From positions 1-26,118 of the IMG/VR virus record IMGVR_UViG_3300019759_000017: a stretch of 26,118 bases of DNA, one strand, 5' to 3'. The DNA is from a virus. Shown here piece by piece: positions 1-8,500 of the stretch. A program made the position numbers and the translations under genes. How positions within the stretch are numbered: position 1 is the first letter of the stretch; the number at the start of each line of letters is the position of its first letter. Under the pieces are notes generated by a model. It had not been told where the DNA came from. It was given only the letters and a program-made list of their open reading frames with translations, and did not search any database.

Positions 1-420
1 GAAGATTACTTTGAGAGTCAAGCAGCTGATGATTTACCAAAAGTAAAAGAAGAAATTGTAGATGAAGTTACTACTATAGATAGGTCAGGTAGAGAAACTG
101 CTAAGCAGAAGTTCGTTAGAGAGTCGAAAGAAAGACAAGCTAAGAGAATGAAGAAGAGAGTAGTTACTATTACAAGTAACGATAAGCGAGAGAATCACAT
201 GACCTCTACAGTGTACCTAAGTTGTGGAACTACTAGTAGAATCGTACCGTTAGATTACCCAGTTGAGTTAGAAGAGGCACTTACTATAGTAGCTGATACT
301 ACACCAATTACATTACATACTGATGAGATTGTTGAAGGCAAGAGAACAGGTAATAAAGTACCTAAGACTATTAAAAAGTTCAATATCTCATATGAAGATA
401 TGAAACCACAAAACGACTAG
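1..420 (+). CDS. Partial late (virion-block) protein, C-terminal 139 residues
   Basis: The frame is open from the first base of the window to the TAG ending at 420, so this is the 3' part of a longer gene; the ATG at 148 is probably internal. The first ~50 visible residues are charged (many Glu, Lys, Arg). The remainder looks like a compact beta-rich domain with the segment VPLDYPVELEEAL near its middle. I do not recognise the family with certainty. It is the first gene of a co-directional virion block that leads to the virion RNA polymerase. In N4-like phages the genes at this distance upstream of vRNAP include the major capsid protein and small head-associated proteins, so a virion or head role is inferred from position only. 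Confidence 0.7.
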   Translation, partial: EDYFESQAADDLPKVKEEIVDEVTTIDRSGRETAKQKFVRESKERQAKRMKKRVVTITSNDKRENHMTSTVYLSCGTTSRIVPLDYPVELEEALTIVADTTPITLHTDEIVEGKRTGNKVPKTIKKFNISYEDMKPQND

Positions 421-431
421 TACTTTTATAG

Positions 432-455
432 ACTCCTCACAGAGGGGTTTATTAA
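432..455 (+). terminator. Putative short intrinsic terminator
   Basis: Just after the stop of the first gene, ACTCCTC (432-438) pairs with GAGGGGT (442-448) around an ACA loop. This gives a 7-bp stem with one G-T pair, followed by TTATTAAAA. The hairpin is short and the T-run is interrupted, so termination may be partial. It lies in the 55-bp gap before the next gene and would lower expression of downstream tail or injection genes relative to the upstream gene. Confidence 0.45.
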
Positions 456-475
456 AAATATAAAGGATAGACATA

Positions 476-928
476 ATGATACCAATAGCAGACATAACAA
501 GTAACGTAGCTACCGATGCTGGCTACAATGTAACAGGTGACGGGGCGTTCGATAACCTAATGGAGACAGTTAATGCTCACATAAAGGCACAGTTCGATGC
601 TGATAGGATTAAAGAGTCTGACATCGCTAATATGTATGTAGGTATTATACCTGCTGTACTAGCCCAGAGTGTTAAACTAGCTCTTGAAGCTCCTGCTGCA
701 GCTAAAAACGAAGAGGTGCTTGAGGCGCAGAAGTTGCTGTATGATAGACAGCGGGAGGGATTTGATGATAACAAGAATCAGAAGCTATTTGAAACTCAGA
801 TGAATGCTTGGAGTTTGATGTTCTCTAGCGGTATTCTGCCTGAGAAACCAACAATTATCGAGGACCAAGAGGCGTCTAGGCTTTATAAACACCTTATTGC
901 CGACTTAAATCTACCTGACCCAGCGTAG
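476..928 (+). CDS. Conserved phage structural protein (N4 gp52-like / tail-assembly type), 150 aa
   Basis: The start ATG has an AAGGA ribosome site at 463-467. The pattern GDGAFDNLMETVNAHIKAQF, then 'DRI..SDIANMYVGIIPAVLAQSVKLAL', then a long amphipathic helix with AAAKNEEVLEAQ, is one I associate with small conserved virion or tail-assembly proteins in N4-like and some larger phages. That link is from memory, not from a search. The protein is helical, has no membrane segment and is about the usual size for such proteins. It ends in a TAGTG overlap with the next gene, so the two are probably translationally coupled. A role in the virion is likely; the exact role is unknown. Confidence 0.7.
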   Translation: MIPIADITSNVATDAGYNVTGDGAFDNLMETVNAHIKAQFDADRIKESDIANMYVGIIPAVLAQSVKLALEAPAAAKNEEVLEAQKLLYDRQREGFDDNKNQKLFETQMNAWSLMFSSGILPEKPTIIEDQEASRLYKHLIADLNLPDPA

Positions 929-1359
929 TGTACACTTTATCAGAGTTGCTAGTTGACGATATAGCAATATGTGTTAACTATGTAACAGATGAGTACTGTA
1001 AGCGTACAGGCAAAGCTACTGGTGATGTGGATATCATAAGTGCTAGTATAGAGCTGGCCGATAATAGGGTTAAGGTTACTGATAGTAGTGGTAAGGTAGT
1101 AGGGTTTATCTGCTGGGACTACGATAGAAAGGTGGTACGGCTGATTAGTTACTTCGTAGCAGAAGGGTACAGAAGAAGCGAAGTACTATACCTTATAAGT
1201 AAACAGATAGAAGGTGCAGTCAAAGACTGTAGTAAGGTAGTGTACAAAGAATTGTACCCTAATATGGTACTACCTAGAGTAGCCAAGCCAGGCGGTACTG
1301 TAGATAAAGATAAGTACTTAGCAAGATTAAAATTACTAGAAAGCAAATGGAGTAACTAA
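928..1359 (+). CDS. GNAT-like (acetyltransferase-fold) protein, 143 aa
   Basis: Translation probably starts at GTG 928, which overlaps the previous stop (TAGTG). There is no clear Shine-Dalgarno sequence, so the start depends on coupling. Residues ~48-95 alternate strands and a helix in a GNAT-like order: a strand ending DSSGKVVGFICWDY, then VVRLISYFVAEGYRRSEVLY, then a helix ending in EGAVKDC. This looks like the core of an N-acetyltransferase fold. Podoviral virion clusters often carry such a protein; T7 gp13 is an internal-core or assembly factor sometimes assigned to this fold. Whether it is catalytic cannot be judged, because the acetyl-CoA loop (Q/RxxGxG/A) is not convincing. Assembly factor is a fair alternative reading. 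Confidence 0.55.
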   Translation: MYTLSELLVDDIAICVNYVTDEYCKRTGKATGDVDIISASIELADNRVKVTDSSGKVVGFICWDYDRKVVRLISYFVAEGYRRSEVLYLISKQIEGAVKDCSKVVYKELYPNMVLPRVAKPGGTVDKDKYLARLKLLESKWSN

Positions 1360-3716
1360 TGGGTAGTAGTACAAGGACGTATACAAACTTACAGCTGCAA
1401 CCTTTAATGGACGATGATACAGCTGCATATGATGACGCAATGCTTAATGTGTATAAGCAGAATTTGGTCGGGTTCGATAAAACACTTAGTGTATACGGTA
1501 AGACAATTAGCAGTAATAAGTCACTATTTAATAGCGGGTTCTTAGATGCACTAGGGTTCGACCCTGCAGAGACCGCTACTAGGTACGTATTGGATAATGC
1601 TAAATTACTTGCTTGGGCAAAGACTAATGTGGATAGTAGTATTAGTAGTGTGAGAAGGTCATCGTATGCTCCCCTTACTAACAGACAGGCATCAGAGAAG
1701 TACCTAAGTGGTACATATAGTGACTATAGTTTTGACACTAAAAGGTTTACTCACACTGATGGCTCTGAGTATACCTACTATGGGGAAATACTTGTTAGTA
1801 TAGACATACTAGAGGTATCTGCATACAGGAACAGAGAAGATACAGTAGACGACTACGTAAGCGGCTTAAATAGTAATGCAGATGTAGATGAGTCGTATAC
1901 AGTAATAAGCTACGGAACTAGATCCGGAAACCCCCAAGCATGGAATACTGAATTAAGGCACACTTACGTAGTTACCACTCCTGCTACTGACCCTAATACT
2001 GAGCCTACTACCTCCGTTGTTACGGAAGTAATTAGTGAAAGGGTACCAGTAGACATACTAAGTATACAGATACCGACCACTGCAGCATCATTAGTACCCT
2101 ATGTAACGTCTACGTGGGAAAGTCGTAGGGAGACAATCACTGTGAGGAATTTATTTAATGACAATAGTATACGGTTTATCTATGACATGGTACCTACTGT
2201 AGTAGTTACAGGAGCTAGTTCGTTTACTGTAACAATCGATATGGATATAACTTATGTTGCACTATATGACGGGTTTGGTTACGAGGAGCGAGATCAGTCA
2301 GAGTACGAACAAGAAGCGGCGGCGTTCAAGGCTGAATTGGAAGCGGAGATTAAAGAGTACGTGAAGCAGGACGCGTCATATTTGTATTTTCAGTATACTA
2401 CTACTGGGAGTAGTAGTACAACGGCGTACGCAGACATTATTAGTAGTAGTACCTTTGAGACTATCTCATCAACTGAGATGCTTGAGTCATACCCTATAAT
2501 ACCAATAAAAAGGAGGAAAGTATTCTCCAGTGATTCTACCAAAAGGAAGGTACTACTTAATAAGTTAGGTATGCAAGGGAATGAGTTTGAGGAGTCATTG
2601 GCTGATAATGATATATATTCAGCTTACTTGGTATTCGGTATTGATATTAACGACACAACTACCTACGGACAACGTTACGTGTTTGAGGCACTGGATGTAT
2701 TAACTTCATCTCAGGTTGATAGTATGCAAATACAGTTTTCCGGCCTTAGTATCAGTACTGAGCTGTCCGCCACAAAAACAGTCAAAGTAAGTACTGAAGC
2801 TAGACCAGTAGGTACCTACTGGGACTTCACTTACACTACTGTAGAGACTAGGTACGAATTAGTAATAAGTAGCGGAGATGATGGCCCGAATTGGGGGTAT
2901 GTTGACTACGAGACACTACATAGAGTAAAATGTAAACAGATATCTACTAGTTCATATAAAGAGATTGACGTATATGCGTTCGGGACTACTTACAATGTGG
3001 ATGGTAAGATTAACGAGCCTGTTGACGACTCTGCTCTTATACCGATACTGTACGATGTAGTAGTACGACTACCATTTAAAGAGTTCATGTATGTACTAAG
3101 TAGGTCACTACAGCTGCTGGTACTTACTAGAGTGAAAGTAAAGACTAAGTGGTACCAATCAGGATTATTCAAATTCGTGATGCTCGGAGTTGCGGTAGTT
3201 GTATCAGTACTATCCTTCGGGACAGCTGCTGCAGGTTCTTTTGCAGCGTACGCTTCCGTGGTCTCCATGGTGGTAGCTGTAGCTTCGTACTTAGGACTAC
3301 TGCAGGGTACGCTAGGAACTGCTCTATCAGTAGTATCAGTAGCATATGGAGGTTATGCTGGATTAACATCTACAAGTACCAGTGTAGGTATACAGACATT
3401 ACAATTAGCGAATGTTACTGTACAAATAGCTTCTTTAGCTAACCAAGTACAGCTGTATGGTGTTGATGGGGCTGGCGGTAAGATAGGTGCTATTAGGGAG
3501 GAGGCAGAAAGTAAGCAGGAAGAATTAGAAGAAACTGAGAGGTTAGCGAAGGAGGTAGAAGATTCTACCTACAAAGCTATAATGATGCCGCAAATTACGC
3601 ACAAGTATGCAGATACCTACTACACGATGGCATTAGGTGAACTAGGTTACAACTACGACATACTGTATGATTACAGCACTGTATACAGTACGAGTACAGT
3701 ACCTGACCTCATGTAA
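1359..3716 (+). CDS. Large virion protein with long hydrophobic region, 785 aa
   Basis: The start overlaps the previous stop (TAATG) and has GGAG six bases upstream. Residues 1-600 are rich in Ser, Thr, Tyr and Val and look mostly beta-structured; I recognise no enzyme motif. Residues ~603-670 form a long Gly/Ala/Val-rich hydrophobic stretch broken into two or three possible membrane spans, containing VMLGVAVVVSVLSFG and AAYASVVSMVVAVASYL. A Glu-rich helix follows at ~708-740 (EEAESKQEELEETE), then a Tyr-rich tail. By position and size it matches the large virion protein upstream of vRNAP in N4-like phages (N4 gp53 region). A membrane-inserting ejection or channel component is an inference from the hydrophobic block. 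Confidence 0.65.
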   Translation: MGSSTRTYTNLQLQPLMDDDTAAYDDAMLNVYKQNLVGFDKTLSVYGKTISSNKSLFNSGFLDALGFDPAETATRYVLDNAKLLAWAKTNVDSSISSVRRSSYAPLTNRQASEKYLSGTYSDYSFDTKRFTHTDGSEYTYYGEILVSIDILEVSAYRNREDTVDDYVSGLNSNADVDESYTVISYGTRSGNPQAWNTELRHTYVVTTPATDPNTEPTTSVVTEVISERVPVDILSIQIPTTAASLVPYVTSTWESRRETITVRNLFNDNSIRFIYDMVPTVVVTGASSFTVTIDMDITYVALYDGFGYEERDQSEYEQEAAAFKAELEAEIKEYVKQDASYLYFQYTTTGSSSTTAYADIISSSTFETISSTEMLESYPIIPIKRRKVFSSDSTKRKVLLNKLGMQGNEFEESLADNDIYSAYLVFGIDINDTTTYGQRYVFEALDVLTSSQVDSMQIQFSGLSISTELSATKTVKVSTEARPVGTYWDFTYTTVETRYELVISSGDDGPNWGYVDYETLHRVKCKQISTSSYKEIDVYAFGTTYNVDGKINEPVDDSALIPILYDVVVRLPFKEFMYVLSRSLQLLVLTRVKVKTKWYQSGLFKFVMLGVAVVVSVLSFGTAAAGSFAAYASVVSMVVAVASYLGLLQGTLGTALSVVSVAYGGYAGLTSTSTSVGIQTLQLANVTVQIASLANQVQLYGVDGAGGKIGAIREEAESKQEELEETERLAKEVEDSTYKAIMMPQITHKYADTYYTMALGELGYNYDILYDYSTVYSTSTVPDLM
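3678..3689. repeat. 12-bp perfect palindrome near the 3' end of the 785-aa gene
   Basis: ACTGTATACAGT is perfectly self-complementary. It is flanked by further TACTGTA (3661-3667) and TACAGTAC copies within about 45 bases. All lie inside coding sequence, just ahead of the gap that holds the TATAAT box at 3740. It could be an operator-like site. The simpler explanation is the general excess of GTAC and TACTGTA-type words here combined with a Tyr/Ser/Thr/Val codon run. Confidence 0.3.
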
Positions 3717-3739
3717 GCTAGTAATAAGGTGACTACAGG

Positions 3740-3745
3740 TATAAT
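3740..3745 (+). promoter_or_regulatory. Possible -10 box (TATAAT) before the 177-aa gene
   Basis: A consensus TATAAT lies in the 62-bp gap between 3716 and 3779, about 33 bases before the start codon. No TTGACA-like -35 is present at 16-18 bp spacing and there is no TG extension (the context is CAGG). The same GGTATAAT octamer occurs in the gap before the vRNAP gene, which supports a shared signal. N4 late genes are read by host sigma70 polymerase with the phage SSB as activator at weak promoters, so a -35-less site would fit. Confidence 0.35.
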
Positions 3746-3778
3746 TGTAGTAAACATAATTAACAAAAGGAATTTAGT

Positions 3779-4312
3779 ATGATAGATCCATATAGTAATC
3801 AAACGATAGAGACGCCGGCTACAAATAATAGCATAAGTAGCCCACGGTACGACACGGGGTGGGTAAATAACTTTAAGAACTCATTGGCATCAGGTAACAA
3901 CCTTACACCAAACCAGGCACTAGCGAATAACGCGTATGAGGCGTTCAACCTTAAGTACCCACAAGGACCCAACGTGTTTAACCAATCAGCGTACAATGCT
4001 GACTTAAATACCCTTAATACAGGAGCAGCAAATGCAACTACGTCAGGAGCCTTCAACACTGTCGGTGATGAGGTAAAGGGGCTAGCAAGACCTAATAGCA
4101 CTGGCAGTATATTGGGAGGTCTATCTACAGGAGTGAGTATCATTGGAGGTATCAATGATATAATGAATAGCCGTAGGGCGATAAAGTCTGCAGAGAAGCA
4201 ACTCAGTAAAGATAATGCAAGAAAAGATGAGCTAATGGCTATGAATAGGGAGAAATACAATACCTACAAAGCTGATCGGGCTAGGTTAGCAGCAGAGTAT
4301 AAAGGAAGTTAA
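3779..4312 (+). CDS. Small virion protein, possibly ejected, 177 aa
   Basis: The start ATG has AAAGGAA at 3766-3772. The first ~95 residues are Asn/Ser/Thr/Ala-rich and probably extended. Residues ~108-130 are Gly-rich and apolar (SILGGLSTGVSIIGGINDIM), consistent with membrane association. The last ~45 residues form a basic/acidic helix (KSAEKQLSKDNARKDELMAM). This layout, Asn-rich then a Gly-rich hydrophobic patch then a charged helix, resembles small podoviral internal or ejection proteins such as T7 gp14-type proteins. No family is recognised with certainty. The stop overlaps the next start (TAATG), so the two products are probably made together. Confidence 0.55.
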   Translation: MIDPYSNQTIETPATNNSISSPRYDTGWVNNFKNSLASGNNLTPNQALANNAYEAFNLKYPQGPNVFNQSAYNADLNTLNTGAANATTSGAFNTVGDEVKGLARPNSTGSILGGLSTGVSIIGGINDIMNSRRAIKSAEKQLSKDNARKDELMAMNREKYNTYKADRARLAAEYKGS

Positions 4313-5514
4313 TGGCAAGTTTAATACCAAACACAAATGTACCTGGAGTACTAGGTGGTAATGCCATCGGCTCGCTCCTCAGTGCCTACCAAAATCAGGC
4401 GAATGCAGGTAGGCGCTTTGCTAAAGTCTTTACAGATGCTCGTGATAGGGACATTGCTGAGCAAGGTAGACAAGATAAGCTACTACAGCAAGAGGTAGCT
4501 AACCAGAGAGCTAATGATTTACTAAGTATACAACAAGCACAGAACGAGAGAGCACAAGCTACCGCACTTAGAAATAAAGAACAAGCAGGTAGGAACTTGT
4601 TAAAAGAGCAAAATACACAAAAAATGCAAGGCATAGTAATGAATGCTGTGGCAGGTAACCCAAACTTCAGTGATAAAGACTTAGCAGGTATACTAGAAGC
4701 TAATAAGGACATAGCACATAACGTAGACCCGAAAGCGATACTAGACTTAGTACCAAGCGCACCAAAAGCAGGTAAGTCAGAGTTGTTCTATGTACCAAAC
4801 AAAGAGGCTAAGTTAGGCTACTCACCTAGAATGCTTACTAGAGACGAGCTGCCTTCATACGGTGGTGCGATATCAGAAAGTACGTTCAATAAACAGTTCG
4901 GTAGTACTAAAGGTAAAGGTACCGGAGGAGGTAGTGGTGGACTATTATTCGATAATAAGAAGCAGACTACGTGGAAAGACTTCAAAACAGGAAGTACGCC
5001 AGATAAAATGCTAAAAGACATAGCAGGTAATGATGATTGGTGGTTCGGACTTGGAGCTACTAGTAAAGGTAACGCAGGAAAAGCTATGAGTGAAGGTATT
5101 AAAAAGCTAGAAGAAGCAGGCATTACGTACACACCAGAAGCAGTAACAGACTTGAAGGAAGCTATGTTCAACGCTACGTTAAAGGTAGAGGGCAATAAGA
5201 AAGTATTCAATCAAGGTGCATTCGATAAAAAACTAGATGCTACAATAGCTAGCTATAAAGCTAACCAAAAAAAGAATGCAGATGAAGCTAAGAAGATACT
5301 AGGTGGTGTGGTTAGTCAAGAACAAGTAGTACAACCGCAACAGGTACAGCGTGCTGGTGGTGTACTGAGCGCTGGTCAAGCTAATCAGATTAGAAACGAG
5401 ATAAGATCATTAGAGGAAGGTGGTATATTCTCTAGCGGAGTTACTTCAGTAGCGGCCAAAGAGAAGATCGATAGCAAGTACGGAGAAGGTACTTACGATA
5501 GACTAAAACAGTAA
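4312..5514 (+). CDS. Internal virion protein candidate with helical N-terminus, 400 aa
   Basis: The start overlaps the previous stop (TAATG). Residues ~25-110 form a Gln/Arg/Glu-rich helical region likely to be coiled coil (DKLLQQEVANQRANDLLSIQ). A short domain follows, then a Gly/Thr linker around residue 200 (KGKGTGGGSGG), a Trp-containing alpha domain (~220-320), and a Gln/Val linker (VVSQEQVVQPQQVQ) before a final helix pair that includes SAGQANQIRNEIRSLEEGG. I recognise no catalytic motif. The gene directly precedes vRNAP, which corresponds to the N4 gp51 position. A structural or vRNAP-packaging role is an inference from gene order. Confidence 0.55.
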   Translation: MASLIPNTNVPGVLGGNAIGSLLSAYQNQANAGRRFAKVFTDARDRDIAEQGRQDKLLQQEVANQRANDLLSIQQAQNERAQATALRNKEQAGRNLLKEQNTQKMQGIVMNAVAGNPNFSDKDLAGILEANKDIAHNVDPKAILDLVPSAPKAGKSELFYVPNKEAKLGYSPRMLTRDELPSYGGAISESTFNKQFGSTKGKGTGGGSGGLLFDNKKQTTWKDFKTGSTPDKMLKDIAGNDDWWFGLGATSKGNAGKAMSEGIKKLEEAGITYTPEAVTDLKEAMFNATLKVEGNKKVFNQGAFDKKLDATIASYKANQKKNADEAKKILGGVVSQEQVVQPQQVQRAGGVLSAGQANQIRNEIRSLEEGGIFSSGVTSVAAKEKIDSKYGEGTYDRLKQ

Positions 5515-5534
5515 ACCAGAATTAAGTATTCCTA

Positions 5535-5543
5535 TGGTATAAT
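5535..5543 (+). promoter_or_regulatory. Extended -10 promoter (TGGTATAAT) before vRNAP gene
   Basis: The 58-bp gap between 5514 and 5573 holds TGGTATAAT, an exact TGnTATAAT extended -10. Position and spacing predict an RNA start near 5550 and a leader of about 20 bases containing the AAGGA ribosome site at 5560-5564. There is no -35 match at 17 bp. This is the best host sigma70-type promoter candidate in the window and could give vRNAP and the following giant protein their own transcript. Confidence 0.5.
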
Positions 5544-5572
5544 GAAGGCATTAATACTAAAGGATACAGCTA

Positions 5573-8500
5573 ATGGGAATACTAGGCGATAAAATACAAG
5601 GGCTTAGAAGAGCCAAAGAAAATAAAATAAACTTGCTAAGCGGTGATGTCGCTTTAGCAGGTACTCACAAAGACCCAGCATACATAGAAGATAACGGAAC
5701 GTTATACAACGCAGGGAACAAAATAACTAACAACTTAACACCGGAAGACGTGCAGTACTTAGAAGGGTACATGGCTGCAGATAGACAGATACTACAAAAT
5801 GACGATGGTAGTCTATACAGAACAGATACACCAGCACAAGCATTCACAGGAGACACAGGCACACAGTACCAGTTCGGAGCTAATGAGGAAGGTGTGACTA
5901 AAGTAGGGAAATCACTAGGTTACTTACCAGATGCTCAAGGCAACATAACAAACGTACCAGCAGAGGCTAGGTACATACCAGGTACAGCTGATGGGTTACT
6001 AGGACGTACAATAGGAAGAGATGGCTACGGATGGAAAGCAGGGCCTGCAGGAGTTAACGTAGACGACAAACAGATGGGAATCAAGTACTCAAAAGCAGAT
6101 AACGACTTACTTGAAGGGGTGAAGCACTGGGCATACAGAGACTCAAGAACTAATCAAAGAGTAGATGGTAGTACGGCATTCGAACCAGGAGTAGAGGATA
6201 GCTACGGAAGTGGTAAATCAGAGTACTACAATGAAGGGTTCGCAGGAGATACATCAAAGTCAGAGTTAACAGCAGATGAAGCATACCAAAAAGGTAAATC
6301 GCTATATGATGAGTTGACTGGACAGAAATACGTACAAGAGGGATTAGATAGCCAAGTACACATACCAAATACAGCTAAAGAGGTAGCTGCAGAAATAGGG
6401 ATAGATCCACTAAAGCTAAAAGATGCAAGTAGTGAAGTGCTATACGAGCTAGTTAAGAATACAGACAACGAAGAGCTGAAAAGTAAGTTACACAGGTATG
6501 CAATAAAAGAAGCAATACCAAGTGACACAACTAGCGCAAGTGATCAAGGATGGTTAGAAGGTACTACTAAAGCGCTAGGTAGCGGATTCACTAAAGAGTT
6601 AGCAGTTGACTTCGTCGATTTCGTAGGGGATGCTACAGGGCTATACGACGTAGGTAACGAAGACGAAAAGACTGAAATGGTTAATGACTGGTTCAACTAT
6701 ACACCAACTACAAGTGAAGAGACTCATAAGAAGGTAGCAGTACTGAATAACGTAATATGGGATAGTAAAGCAGACACAACAGATAGGCTAGCAGCAGTAG
6801 CAGAGTCGATATACGAAGCAGCCAAAGATGGCGAGATGCTGGGTAGTAGCTTAGGTGTAATAGCTGCATGGTTCGTGCCAGGGGTTATACTTACTAAAGG
6901 AGATAAAGCAGTTAAGGCGTATAAGGCTATAGACAAGTTAGTAAATGCAGGTGAATTATCAGCTAAAGCAGGGGCTAAAAAGAAGCTTAGTATATTAGGT
7001 TCCAAAGAAGGCGTGAAAACAGCACTGAAGAAACAAACAGGGCAGATTACCGGAGCGCTAGGTAACGTTAACGACCAGTATGAGACATGGGTAGCTAATA
7101 ATAATGGTGTAGGGCTAGAAGGTATGGACAAAATGGTGCACTTAGGTGAGTCATTCGGTATACAAATGCTGAACCAGAACCTAGACGCAATTACTGCTGT
7201 TAGTGTTATAAAAGCACCAGGACTAATAAATGCAGCTAAGCAGTCAATACAAGGAATAAGTGACAAAGCATTCGGACAGCTGATTACAGGTATAGGCAAG
7301 GCAATAGGGTCAGCAGCGTTTGTACAGATGCCAAAAGAAGCCGGACAAGAGTATATACAGAAGATGATGGAGCTTGTTAACGAAAGATACGGATCAGAGA
7401 AGTTCAAAGACCTAGACAGCTTCGTAAAGTTCCTTACAGATGAAGGAGTAATGAAAGAAGGTACAGTTGATGCACTAATGGGTGCAGGTGGTTCAGTGCA
7501 GTTCCAGGCTATAGGAGCAGTACCAAACTTGGTTAAGTCAGCTAGAGATAAAGTAACTAAAGCTAGAGATACTAACACAGAAGATACATACGACGTAGAG
7601 AACGATCCAATAGTAACTAACGAGAAAGCTACAAGTAGACCGATATACGATGACATAATGGGATCAGCAACTAAAGAAGAAGCTGATGAAAAGTTCGCTA
7701 CATACATGGCTAAGAGTAAGAATGATGAGTTAGCACCAGAAGAACTACAGCAAGTAATAGAGGCATACAAAGAGTCAAGACAAGCTGAGGTAAAAAGAAA
7801 AGTAGAGTCAGGTGAGTCACTAGGAGCTACACCACAAGAAGAGCAAGACTTAGTTAATGCATACTTCATGATAGAAGATGAGACAGAAGCAGCTACATTC
7901 AGAGACAAAGCAGAAAAACTGAATCCGGAAATGAAGTCGAAGTTCGAAGTGGCTGGTACAGAAAGAGAGATGTATAAAGAGTTAGGTGGAGGTAGATACT
8001 CAGTTAGAGAGGAAGTAGTATCGAAAGGAATGGATGGTAATAGACTAGGATTCAGAGCATACTTCAGACAAGCAATAACAGCTGATACAGAAGAAGAAAG
8101 AATTGATGCAATTAATAGATTAGAGAAGTTCACAGATTCACAAAGAACTAAGATAACTAGATTAGATGCGATTAAGGAAGAGTCAGAGCAGAAAGTAGTT
8201 AATAAGATAAATAACTTAGCACGTAAGCTAGGTAAAAGCGTAACTGAAGAAGACGTGATGAAAGCAGCGCTAGTAGCTAATAATGTACTAGATGGAGCAC
8301 CAAAAGGTTACTACCAAACAATGGCTAAAGTGCTAGAAGCAATGGGACACAGTACAAAGACTAAAGACGGTAAGTTCAGATCATACGATGACGTGAAAGA
8401 GAACTTGTTCAAGTACTTAGAAATCAAGACTAAGACTGAAGGTAAGTACGCATCAGCTAAAGGTGCACGTAGAGCAGATGAATCAACACCAGGAGTATTC

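Noticed and set aside
3149-3442. 97-codon plus-strand frame within the 785-aa gene
   Set aside because: Shadow of the hydrophobic region in another frame; Cys/Ser/Arg-rich, no ribosome site.
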